From: Patescibacteria group bacterium UBA5194 | GTDB taxonomy: Bacteria; Patescibacteriota; Gracilibacteria; BD1-5; UBA6164 | Reading direction: 5' to 3' | NCBI GenBank assembly: GCA_002412935.1 | Contig: DHWA01000007.1 | Span: forward strand, 1 to 10,300 | Length of the DNA: 10,300 nt | Shown: positions 1-6,814 of the stretch, piece by piece | Position numbering within the stretch: position 1 is the first letter of the stretch | Layout of the letters: each line of letters starts with the position of its first letter | Made by a program: the position numbers and the translations under genes | The notes under the pieces: generated by a model | Database searches by the model: none | What the model was told of the DNA's origin: nothing | What the model saw: only the letters and a program-made list of their open reading frames with translations

Positions 1-29
1 CTAATTTTTAATTATAATATATCTATCTA

Positions 30-59
30 GTAACTCTCAAGTGTTGGACTTGATGTTAC
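30..59 (-). other. Two-part stem-loop in the leader of a transcript running off the left edge
   Basis: Seen directly: on the plus strand GTAAC (30-34) pairs with GTTAC (55-59) and TCAAGT (37-42) pairs with ACTTGA (48-53), with a 2/1-base internal bulge and a 5-base loop (43-47). That is 11 base pairs in 30 bases of otherwise A/T-only surroundings. On the minus strand it falls about 20 bases after the start expected from the promoter at 86-113, so it would lie in a 5' leader or a small RNA. No T run follows on either strand, which argues against a terminator. Its function cannot be told from the window. Confidence 0.4.
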
Positions 60-85
60 AATCTGCAATAAATAATAATATATTT

Positions 86-113
86 ATAATAATTAATAAC
101 TTTATTTTGTCAA
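86..113 (-). promoter_or_regulatory. Sigma-70-type promoter reading left
   Basis: On the minus strand a perfect -35 box TTGACA (108-113) is followed after 16 bases by TATTAT (86-91). Transcription would start near 79 and leave the window at base 1. The rest of 1-197 has no coding frame that I can support on either strand, so the gene or RNA it drives lies outside the window. The 16-base spacer matches the other promoters found here. Confidence 0.5.
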
Positions 114-197
114 AATAGTTTTTTTTGTAATTTTTGGTAAAGTAGAATTAAAAACAATGATTACTTATTCATAATATTAATTTAAAATAGTATATAA

Positions 198-1274
198 TTA
201 CTCAATTATTTCTTTATCTAATCATATAATTTGTAAATCTTTTTGTTTTTTAATAATAATAGTTCTTCTTATAAATTGATATGGAACAATTTCTTTGAAT
301 TGTTTATCTCTGGGAGTTTTTAAGATAAGCTTATTTCATTCTAAAGAGAAATTAAGATTATTAAGTTTAGTAAAATATTTATCAGCTTCTTGTTTATTTT
401 TATTATTTATAGTAGTTTTTATTTCGATTTCTAGTCCAGTTCAAGTAATATCAATAATATTATAATTGGTTGTAGGAATAATATTACAATTTAAACAATT
501 CCTGTCATCCAAAATAATCGGTAACTTAAGATTAAGATTTTCTAATCATTCCAATTTTATTTCTTTGAATTCTTTTATATCAAAATTGTATTTTTCTATT
601 TTATCAAAAGATTGTCAGTAGTTATAAAATATATTATATCATCCATATACCATTCAATTCAATCAGATTATTATTGATATTATAGCAAATGTAAATATTC
701 AATTTTTAGAGAATTTTGACTTAGTCAATGATAGTAGAATATAAGTAAAAAATAATACCAAAGATATTTCAATAATTATAAATGAGTATTTCACAATATC
801 TGGTACAAATGAGAAAATTATTTGGTTATCAATTACCCAAGGGAAAAAAACCAAAGGCACAAGAAATATAAAGATAAAAACAAATCAAAATAAAATTGCT
901 AATACAATAATTTTAACTATCACAATAATCAATTTAAATAAGACAATAAAAATACTTAAAATGATTTTAAAAAAATTTATTATTATTTGAATAACAGAAG
1001 CAATAATTCATTTATCTATATTTTCTTCTCATAATATTTTTTTAATTTTTGAATTAGCAATTATTTTTTCAATATCATTTTTTTCAATATTGTTTTGTTT
1101 ATTTAACAATAACATAAGTGCTTCTTCAATGTTATTTTTAGTTTCGTCAAATTCTTGTTTCGTAATTTTTTCTTTTTCTAAATAAAGTTTTAACTTATCA
1201 AGATGAGCTTCTAATACAAGAGACGCATCTTCAGACATTTCAAATATTTTTTTATCAATTTTTACTTTTGTCAT
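198..1274 (-). CDS. Multi-pass membrane protein with PspC-type N-terminal domain and toastrack-like tail
   Basis: 358 residues if TGA is glycine. Three parts are visible. Residues 1-80 are helical and charged and resemble the N-terminal domain found ahead of PspC in Bacteroidetes-type PspC proteins (a KIDKKIFEMSEDA-like start, then NIEEALMLL). Residues about 90-190 are strongly hydrophobic and hold several membrane segments. Residues about 195-358 are polar with alternating beta-strand patterns (for example FKEIKLEGLENLNLKL and GNKLILKTP), like the toastrack / DUF4097 domains that accompany PspC and LiaF proteins. A C-x2-C pair (NCLNC-like) lies in this part. The N-terminal domain is similar to that of the gene just upstream. 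The start lies 21 bases after the neighbour's stop, so it is the last gene of a padR-pspC operon. The likely role is sensing or responding to envelope stress; that is inferred from family and context. Confidence 0.6.
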
Positions 1275-1295
1275 ATATACATTTTTAAGAATTAA

Positions 1296-1886
1296 TTATT
1301 TCAAGATTGAAATTATTTTTTGTCAGAATTGGTATAATAAGTGAAAAAACTTCTTAATAGCTCATTCAAGTCACAAATAATTGATTTCTTTCTTACTACT
1401 CTTGACTTCTTCAGGAAGTATAATCGCAAGAAGTACATATAGAATAATTGCATATATATATATAATAAAGAACAAGATTATAAAAAATATTCTCACCCAA
1501 ATAGGTTCAATATCTAGTGATTTTCATAACCCATAACAAACTCACAAGAATTTTCACTTTTTAGAATTCTTATAGAATTTCTCAAATTTTGGCATTGTAA
1601 AATTGAAACTCTTATCTTTTTTCTCTTTTTCTTCTGATAAAATCTCATTTGGTTCTCAGATTTCTTTAATCAAAGATTCAATTGATTTTTTATCAATTTC
1701 TCAATTATTTTCTTTTATTTCTATTAATTTTTCTTCAATTCTATCTTTTAGATCTTCATAAATATCAAGATCTACATCATTTTCAAGAACATATTTTTTA
1801 AACCTTTCCAAATACTGCTCAAGTGTAGTTTTAGATAAAGAATCTTTTAATTCAAATATATTCTTACTTACAAATATTTTTTCCAT
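1296..1886 (-). CDS. PspC-domain membrane protein
   Basis: 196 residues with TGA as glycine. Residues 1-85 form a helical domain (ELKDSLSKTTLEQYLERF, DRIEEKLIEI, IGEPNEILSEE) typical of the region preceding PspC, related to the short cytoplasmic HAAS-type domains that travel with PadR regulators. Residues about 110-165 are a PspC domain: KFLGVCYGLGKSLDIEP, then IWVRIFFIIL and a second hydrophobic stretch ending in LPEE. The two glycines at the start of the motif are both TGA. The remaining 30 residues are a basic amphipathic tail. The start at 1886 was chosen over an ATG at 1922 because the latter would overlap the padR 3' end and adds residues with no family match. It sits 10 bases downstream of padR and 21 bases upstream of the next membrane protein. 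PspC proteins act at the inner membrane in stress responses; which stress is unknown here. Confidence 0.75.
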
Positions 1887-1896
1887 ATAAAGATTT

Positions 1897-2229
1897 TTAA
1901 GATATAAAATTAATAATATCATTAATTGATTTTTTAGTTCCTTGCCATATTTTATCTAACTCCTTGAATAATAATTTACCACTATCTGTAATTTTAAAAT
2001 ACTTTCTAGGTGGTCAAGAAATTGATTCTTTCCAATAATATGACACATATCAATCGTTTTTTAATCTTGATAGTAATGGATAGAGAGTTCCCTCAACAAT
2101 AATAAGATTATGAACTTTTAAAATAGCTAGAATATCAGATGAATAACTATCTTTCTTTGATATAACTCCAAGTATTACATATTCTAAAATTCATTTTTTT
2201 ATCTGTGTTTCAAATTTTTGATAATCCAT
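1897..2229 (-). CDS. PadR-family transcriptional regulator
   Basis: 110 residues, a full-length short PadR protein. The family pattern is clear in order: QIKKGILEYVILGVIS (helix 1, 9-24), SYSSDILAIL (helix 2), IVEGTLYPLLSRLKNDGYV (recognition helix, 44-62) and SGPPRKYFKIT (wing, 71-81), then a C-terminal dimerisation helix. The glycine of GPPRKY and the glycine of NDGYV are TGA codons. PadR proteins bind DNA as dimers and usually repress the operon they belong to in response to a ligand or stress. It is first in a tight operon with two PspC-type envelope proteins and has its own promoter at 2266-2293, which suggests autoregulation of the module. The effector is unknown. Confidence 0.85.
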
Positions 2230-2265
2230 TTTTAAAAAGTTATTTAGTACCTTGTAATACATAGT

Positions 2266-2293
2266 AGTATATTTTTAAATATTTAGTTGTCAA
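2266..2293 (-). promoter_or_regulatory. Promoter of the padR-pspC operon
   Basis: Perfect TTGACA (2288-2293), 16 bases, then TATACT (2266-2271) on the minus strand. The expected start is near 2259, giving a leader of about 30 bases to the padR ATG at 2229. A short inverted repeat ATAC-N6-GTAT (2258-2271) overlaps the -10 box and is a possible PadR operator, but this is only a suggestion. The -35 box overlaps the decayed aldo/keto reductase remnant on the other strand. Confidence 0.65.
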
Positions 2294-2300
2294 ATTAATT

Positions 2301-2456
2301 GTTATTAATCAGTTAATATCTAAAAATTAAATCATAACAATACCAAAATCTATAAACAAAGAAAATCTAGAAGAAAACCTAGGAGCAATCTGATGGAAAC
2401 TTAATAATGAAGATATGAGATTATTGGATAAAAATGATTTTAGTAATATGAGATAA
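2301..2456 (+). pseudogene. Decayed 3' end of an aldo/keto reductase gene
   Basis: Plus-strand frame read with TGA as glycine: VINQLISKN, a TAA at 2328, then IITIPKSINKENLEENL, GAIGWKLNNEDMRLLD and a TAA at 2454-2456. This matches the C-terminal end of aldo/keto reductases, where the sequence xIPKxxNxExIxENL binds the phosphate of NADPH and is followed by LGAxGWxLxxEDMxxLD. Only about 50 of the usual 280-330 residues remain. There is no start codon, no upstream barrel, and one internal stop. It is therefore a remnant, not a functional gene. The upstream part is missing, probably replaced when the padR operon came to lie here. Its 3' end is convergent with the minus-strand gene ending at 2468. 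Confidence 0.7.
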
Positions 2457-2467
2457 AATATTTTACT

Positions 2468-3028
2468 TTATACCAAAGGATTTAGTATTGTTACTTTTAT
2501 TCATGCATCTTCTAAAGCTCCTATTTCATCATCTTTCAGTTTGGTATTTTTTATTTCATCAATAAGATCCGGATAATCTTCTCATTCATTATTTCAATCA
2601 TAACAATAATGTCACTTAATTCAAAGAAATTTACCATTAATTATTCATGTTACTAATCAAGTTATACTTTTCTCTTTTAAAACATCTATAGCCTCATTAA
2701 TTGTTGGAATATTATCTTCATTATATAAAACAGTTAATGTATCTCAAGTTCTTCTATATATTGATACTCCTTCTCAATTTCATTGATTTTCTTCTGCTAT
2801 ACTATCTTCTGTATGAAACATATAAATAACTCCTTCAATTCTCAATTTAATTGCTTCTTGAACTATTTCTAAAATTTGTTTTATTCATCAATCATATACA
2901 ATATTTTGTTTTTGTATCTTTAATAAAACCTTTTGACAATCTGTAAGTTCTTCTATTGAGAATCTTCATGATATTCTACCTATTGGATCTGTTTTATTAG
3001 TATCTGATTTTCAAATTTTTGAAGGCAT
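2468..3028 (-). CDS. Hypothetical protein, 186 residues
   Basis: I do not recognise this protein. With TGA as glycine it is one open frame of 186 residues from an ATG preceded by TTTTAAAAAA. It is soluble, with no signal peptide or membrane segment. Segments visible: a helical N-terminal half (SIEELTDCQKVLLKIQKQ, then IKQILEIVQEAIKLRI), a hydrophobic strand GVIYMFHTED, then a gly-rich turn, STRAND-like TLTVLYNEDN, GLVTGIINGKFLGIKG, a short motif HYCYDGNNEGEDYPD, and a C-terminal ALEDAGIKVTIL. The repeated glycines in the turns are TGA codons. It has its own strong promoter (3063-3090) and is monocistronic, since the next gene downstream on the strand is beyond the convergent remnant. No function is proposed. 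Confidence 0.65.
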
Positions 3029-3062
3029 TTTTTTAAAATTAATATTTAGATTATAATAATAT

Positions 3063-3090
3063 ATTATAATTATAAATATGTGATTATCAA
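3063..3090 (-). promoter_or_regulatory. Strong promoter of the 186-residue hypothetical gene
   Basis: TTGATA (3085-3090), 16 bases, TATAAT (3063-3068) on the minus strand, a near-consensus sigma-70 promoter. It begins only 2 bases beyond the TfoX-like gene's stop codon (3093-3095) and gives a leader of about 28 bases. Confidence 0.65.
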
Positions 3091-3092
3091 GA

Positions 3093-3437
3093 TTATTTTT
3101 TTGATTTTTTACTTTCAACTTCTAAACTTTTTTCTATCCAAATATCTAATTCTTCCCTATTTTCTAATAATTCCTCAGGTAATTCATAATAACTTAACAT
3201 TCAGATTTTTCAGTCTTTTTTAGTGAATTGAAAAGGTTTTGAATTGAATTTTTTATAATCATCTATATTATTTTTTCATACTTTAAAATAAATAACATCA
3301 TTCAAATAAAAACAAAAAACTTTCTTGTTTTTATAAATTGCATATCAAGAAAACATAGGTTTTTTACTAAACTGTTCATCTCATTTTAAACAATCTTGTA
3401 AAAAATAATTTAAATATTCTGGTATTTTTTTAGGCAT
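3093..3437 (-). CDS. TfoX N-terminal-domain protein
   Basis: 114 residues. The TfoX_N fold is recognisable across its whole length: PMFSGYAIYKNKKVFCF (27-43) is the family's MFGGYGxYxxGxxFxxx, DVIYFKVG (47-54) the LYFKxD strand, NSKPFQF (65-71) the SxPFxY element, and MLSYYELPEELLENREEL (80-97) the MxYYxxPxxxLEDxxEL element, followed by a C-terminal helix and a lysine-rich tail. The domain occurs alone in many bacteria; only the full-length Haemophilus / E. coli protein with an extra C-terminal domain is known as a competence regulator, so regulation of competence should not be assumed. It lies 40 bases downstream of the 403-residue gene, and may be co-transcribed with it, because no convincing promoter of its own was seen. 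Confidence 0.85.
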
Positions 3438-3477
3438 TTTTTAGATAAATTATAATAATAAATATTATTATTTTTTG

Positions 3478-4689
3478 TTAAACAAGCTTAAGATATGCTT
3501 CTTTTCAATCTGAAAGTATTCTTATTTTAGTTAATTTCATATTGGAACAAAAAAGTCAAAATAATTCTTTTCAAGTTCTTTTTGAGATAATAATACTTAA
3601 AGGTGGTTTATGTAAAAATGATTTTGGTGCATGACCTTGCGAAATATCTAGTATATTTGAACCCCTAATTACAGTAGTAAATGGGCTTACAATCAAACAC
3701 ATTGGTATATTTTTTTGTGCTATATTTTCTATTTCTTTTTGGTGTCATTTAAAGAAATCATTTGCAGTTTCAAATACAAATCATTCAATTTCATTATCCT
3801 TAAGTCTTGTTGATACACTTCAAAAATTAATTTCTATTCATTCAGGTGGAGTTATTCCTCTAACAAACATTGCTTGATATTCATTATCTTCTAATTCTCG
3901 GTTATCTAAAGAAAAGTTGGCTTGTTCAATTTCTCTTGTTTTTAAATATTGCAAGAAGAAAAGTTCGTTTTCATTTTGTTTATTTTCTCATCAAATCTTA
4001 TATTGAAATTCCATAATTGGACAATTTCTATTGTCAAATCTCTCAAAATTTCTATATTCTTCATATTTCATGATTAATTTTCTATAAATTTCAGTTATTT
4101 CACTATCTTTTTTGATAATATTATTTTTTCATCAAATAAAATTCTCATAAATGTAATAATTTCACTGTACTGAAGAATCAGCTACAATAGAATAATTATT
4201 TCATGAAATATGTTCCCAAATAGAATATGAAGCATCTAAAAAATCTAGTCAATTAGATTCACAGTTTTCTTTTAAATTTTTATTAAACTCTGTAATTATT
4301 CATCATAAACTAGGAGATGTATAACCATAAAAATCATCACCATATATTTCAAATTCTCAATCATTTGTTCTATATATTTTCCATGTGGGTAAAAGTCAGG
4401 ATTTTCAAGAATAATCTTGAGGATGTTCACTTCTAAGTAAAATTTCCCTACAATCTGATATAGATAAAAGCAAAGCATCTTCAATAGTAGGAAATCTTCT
4501 TGGAACTAATCATCACTTTGATTCAATATATTCTGAAATTTCAATTTTTGGTTTTAAAGGTAGATTTGCAGAATAATAATCTAATTTTTTTATTCATTCT
4601 ACTTTTTCAGCAGTTCCAGTTGTTAAATTATTTAAAGCAGTTTTATTTTGGACTATTGGTATACCTGGTTCAATATTGATTTTATTCAT
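3478..4689 (-). CDS. 403-residue protein, possibly related to PEP-synthase-type nucleotide-binding domains
   Basis: Cytoplasmic, no signal or membrane segment; about 20 in-frame TGA codons read as glycine. Two stretches recall the ATP-binding N-terminal domain of phosphoenolpyruvate synthases and pyruvate phosphate dikinases. One is LLRSEHPQDYSGKSGLLPT (residues 84-102), which resembles the RSSxxxEDxxxxSxAG loop. The other is IMEFQYKIGG followed by NELFFLQYLKTREI, which resembles the xxDIEWAxxxxLYxLQxRPxT end of that domain. The remainder (for example GDDFYGYTSPSLGG and MFVRGITPPEGIEINF) I do not recognise, and there is no phosphohistidine or PEP/pyruvate barrel domain; the whole enzyme is normally twice as long. 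It could be a stand-alone ATP-grasp-like protein or unrelated. It has its own promoter at 4823-4850 and an unusual long leader. Confidence 0.6.
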
Positions 4690-4711
4690 ATTAACTCAAA
4701 GGATTAACTTT

Positions 4712-4732
4712 TAAATTAAGGATCTTAATTTA
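4712..4732 (-). promoter_or_regulatory. Hairpin in the leader of the 403-residue gene
   Basis: A perfect 9-bp inverted repeat with a 3-base loop (left arm 4712-4720, right arm 4724-4732, core AAATTAAG / CTTAATTT) lies in the leader, 22 bases before the ATG. It is almost wholly A/T, so thermodynamically modest, and no T run follows. It could slow or shield the start region, together with the short frame before it. Confidence 0.3.
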
Positions 4733-4749
4733 TTTAATTCAATATAAAA

Positions 4750-4803
4750 TTATCTCTGTAATCTATGATAATTCAAACCTAATTGCTCAGTAATTTTTTC
4801 CAT
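4750..4803 (-). CDS. Possible 17-codon leader peptide
   Basis: The first ATG after the predicted transcription start (near 4816) opens a 17-codon frame, MEKITEQLGLNYHRLQR, ended by TAA at 4750-4752, 60 bases before the main ATG. No in-frame TGA is present. The residue content looks like an ordinary helix-turn-helix-like segment and has no run of a single amino acid that would signal classical amino-acid attenuation. It may be a regulatory upstream frame, a remnant of a larger gene, or chance. Confidence 0.25.
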   Translation of the reverse strand: MEKITEQLGLNYHRLQR

Positions 4804-4822
4804 GAAATTAAATAACAACATT

Positions 4823-4850
4823 AGCATATATAATTAATCATAAAAGTCAA
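4823..4850 (-). promoter_or_regulatory. Promoter of the 403-residue gene
   Basis: TTGACT (4845-4850), 16 bases, TATGCT (4823-4828) on the minus strand. It lies just after the terminator of the first SLH gene, as expected for an independent transcription unit. The predicted leader is about 127 bases, much longer than the roughly 30 bases of the other promoters here, and contains the short frame and hairpin listed separately. Confidence 0.6.
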
Positions 4851-4872
4851 GATTAGTAAAACTTAGGTAAAT

Positions 4873-4904
4873 AAAAACCTCAAGAATTAATCTTGAGGGT
4901 TTTA
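4873..4904 (-). terminator. Terminator of SLH gene copy 1
   Basis: CCTCAAGA (4878-4885) and TCTTGAGG (4891-4898) form an 8-bp stem with a 5-base loop, flanked by A5 on the left and GTTTTA on the right. On the minus strand the stem is followed by TTTTTATTT, a standard intrinsic terminator about 33 bases after the SLH stop codon. It shares its core with the palindromes at 6708-6737 and 8242-8271. Confidence 0.8.
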
Positions 4905-4936
4905 TTATAAATTAGAGACTGGTAAATTTTATTAGT

Positions 4937-6418
4937 TTACCTTTTCCATTCGTAATCTACAGCATATTGATACACTATAGAGTTATCTTTTTGAGTATCC
5001 TCTCATTGAACTACTACCCATATTCCAGTTTGAGTCTCAAATACAGCCAAAGGATCACATGAAATTATATCATTTATTTTATTACAATTTAATAATGCTC
5101 TGTATAAATTGTGTCCATCTTCATAATCTACATAAACATAATTATATGAAATAAAACCATATCAATCTGCAAACCATTTATCATTTGTTGGTACTATAGT
5201 AGAATATGAAGTCATAATTTCTGTGATATTTTGATTTACATAATCCATAACATCTTGATAAGACATTTCAGGAACAACAAGTCATGTACATCTATAATTA
5301 ATTTCAGCAGTTTTTGTATTTTCAGAAACTACACAAGCTGGATTACATCCATCTATTATTGGATCAAGATTTGCATCAAACCACCAAGTTTTTGAATTTG
5401 TATTATAATATCCTGTTCATATTGTTTCTCAAGTTCCAATACAACTTTGTTCAGCTATGACTCTAGCTTGAGATTCTGTTAATCATATTTTATCTGAATC
5501 ATTTACAGTAAAATCAATTATATTACTTTGTTTTCACCAAGGATTTACATATATTTTATAATCTCAAGGAATTAAAGTTAGCCAAGAATCACAAGCTAAA
5601 CCACTATATGAAGTATCACTTTGGCATAACTGAGATTTTAAAGTAATATTTATAAGATTTGAAGTTGATCATGTTTCAGAGTAAATAATTCATTTTATAC
5701 CTTGATCATTTTCAATCCAAACATTTTTATCTCATTCAAAACCCGAAAAATTACAACCTCTGATTACAATTTTTGTATCAACAGTTCCTGAATTTGTTGA
5801 TATAGAAGTAATTACTGGAGTACCTTCAGTTTCATCTACACAACTAACTTTATAATCAGGTGTTGCATTAATAGCATTCACTCAAACTAAAAAAATCCAT
5901 CCACGAACTCAAACTGTATTATAATCAGTAAATGAATTACTCAATATCCCAATTGTCATAGCAGCATCAACATATCAAGCTCTCCAATCTACTAAAGAAT
6001 TATTTTTAGAAATATCCCTTGCTTGAAGAATCATTTTCAATGCTTCTATTTTTGATACATTATCATCTGGTCTAAATAAAGAATTTGGAGCGATAAAACC
6101 TCTAGCTAGAGCAGTTTCTGCATATTTACATCACCAATCAGATTCAGATAAGTCAGCAAATTTACCTGTGCAAGTGTCTCAAACTTTTATAAGAGATAAA
6201 TTTATCATAACTTTAAGCATCTCTCTTCTTGTAATAGAGACATCTAAATTATAAGCTTCAGGATTACTTGACTGGTCAACAATTACTCAAATAGAAGACA
6301 AGTTATTTGCTGCATCTATTTCTGTAGTTACATTTGTAGCATTTGCAAAAGAAATAGTTGAAAATAAAAGTACCGTTAAACCTAGCATAGTAACAACTTT
6401 TTTAATAATATTATTCAT
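4937..6418 (-). CDS. Secreted SLH / IPT-TIG domain surface protein (copy 1)
   Basis: 493 residues. A Sec signal peptide is clear (NNIIKKVV, hydrophobic core MLGLTVLLFSTIS, cleavage near FANA, residue 25-28). Residues about 57-135 are an S-layer homology repeat (SITRREMLKVMINLS, FADLSESDWGCKYAETA, ARGFIAPNSLFRPDDNVSK, IEALKMIL); a second, degenerate repeat follows to about 185. Residues about 196-315 are an IPT/TIG immunoglobulin-like domain (PVITSISTNSGTVDTKIVIRG). Residues about 318-390 run from GLTESQARVIAEQSC through KTWWFDAN, GCNPACVV and AEINYRCTGL, a cysteine-containing PepSY-like region. A C-terminal domain of about 100 residues follows. Many cysteines suggest disulfides outside the cell. 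SLH domains anchor proteins to cell-wall polymers, so this is likely a surface or adhesion protein, perhaps for attachment to a host cell, which is an inference from lineage lifestyle. Confidence 0.85.
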
Positions 6419-6479
6419 ATAATAAATAATTAGAAAATAAAAATAGTGTCTATTTGCCATAGTGGTTTATAGATTAATA
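5851..6479 (-). repeat. Duplicated block, copy 1 (SLH N-terminal half and leader)
   Basis: Matches 8715-9345 without any length change over 568 bases of coding sequence (189 codons plus the boundary) and with a 2-base insertion in the non-coding leader. By eye only about 8 of 189 residues differ, and the last 180 bases before the ATG differ at a single base. The similarity stops abruptly at both ends: inside the gene just after the codons for ATPDY, and upstream around the -10 position. Confidence 0.85.
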
Positions 6480-6591
6480 TTTTACTTATAAATAACTTAA
6501 TAAATTTTATATATTATGTGAGTTTATAATATAAATGTAAGAAAAATGTAAGAAAACTAAATATATATTAAAAACTCTTAATATTTATACT
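6419..6591. promoter_or_regulatory. Divergent intergenic region between SLH copy 1 and the small plus-strand gene
   Basis: 173 bases without a gene. The part nearest the SLH gene (6419-6479) is the conserved leader also found before copy 2. At the position where copy 2 has its TATAGT box, copy 1 has only TAAAAT (6479-6484) with no acceptable -35 box, so copy 1 may need an activator or use another start. For the plus-strand gene, TATATT at 6564-6569 is a possible -10 box, with a tandem 11-mer in the -35 position. TTATGTGAG (6514-6522) recurs upstream of copy 2 at 9420-9428. Confidence 0.4.
6533..6554. repeat. Perfect tandem 11-base repeat, candidate regulator site
   Basis: AAATGTAAGAA occurs twice back to back (6533-6543 and 6544-6554) with no mismatch. 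The period of 11 bases is one helical turn, the arrangement bound by OmpR/PhoB-type response regulators. It ends 9 bases before the possible -10 box of the plus-strand gene, so it occupies the -35 region. No sensor or response regulator gene lies in the window. Confidence 0.5.
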
Positions 6592-6744
6592 ATGAGTAGA
6601 AAGATTAACAAATATATTTCTTGGAAATATGAAATTGTTTGAGGTATTGCTTTTTTAATTGGAATTATGTTTCTTATCGGTTGGAATAAAAAAATAAGTA
6701 AAAATCCAAAAACTCAAGAATTAATTCTTGAGTTTTTGAATTAA
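6592..6744 (+). CDS. Small single-pass membrane protein, 50 residues
   Basis: The only intact plus-strand gene. MSRKINKYISWKYEIV is a basic N-terminus, GGIAFLIGIMFLIGW (17-31) one membrane helix, and the rest a short lysine-rich tail ending LEFLN. One in-frame TGA (glycine 17) falls inside the helix start. The basic-then-hydrophobic order predicts the N-terminus inside. The family is unknown. The last codons (KTQELILEF) are written entirely in the palindrome at 6708-6737, and the TAA lies beyond it; if that palindrome terminates plus-strand transcription, the mRNA would end at or before its own stop codon. The frame could have been extended by arrival of the palindrome. It is divergent from SLH copy 1 and convergent with the HAD gene. 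Confidence 0.55.
6708..6737. terminator. Bidirectional palindromic terminator between convergent genes
   Basis: A perfect 30-base palindrome, A5 then CTCAAGAATT, then the mirror arm ending T5. It can act on both strands: for the HAD gene on the minus strand (about 78 bases after its stop) and for the small plus-strand gene, whose last codons it contains. It has one GC pair fewer than the 8242-8271 palindrome. Confidence 0.75.
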
Positions 6745-6814
6745 ATTATGGATTGGTGAAGTTAATTAGTAGAAATCTAAACATTTTGGTAGAATAATTA
6801 TTTAAATTAATCTT

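Noticed and set aside
30..59. Part of a tRNA gene
   Set aside because: The two nested stems form one hairpin; there is no cloverleaf, T-loop or acceptor stem in the flanking A/T sequence.
1029..1274. Separate 81-residue protein ending at the TGA at 1029
   Set aside because: The frame continues through TGA as glycine to a TAA at 198; the fragment is only the N-terminal domain of the 358-residue membrane protein. The same holds for short standard-code fragments at 1701-1922, 8416-8607 and 9471-9653.
2331..2456. A functional short plus-strand gene
   Set aside because: It has no start codon and matches only the last segment of aldo/keto reductases; a TAA interrupts the homologous sequence just upstream.
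4296..4484. 62-codon open frame on the minus strand inside the 403-residue gene
   Set aside because: It overlaps a long frame that has motif-like conserved segments and is itself hydrophobic and low in complexity, as expected from an out-of-frame reading.
4921..4941. Hairpin GGTAAA / TTTACC over the stop codon of SLH copy 1 as terminator
   Set aside because: A 6-bp stem with a 9-base loop and no following T run on the minus strand; the stronger stem at 4873-4904 lies just downstream.
6533..6554. CRISPR repeat or transposon end
   Set aside because: Only two 11-base units, directly adjoining and without spacers, and no cas gene, transposase or inverted repeat nearby.
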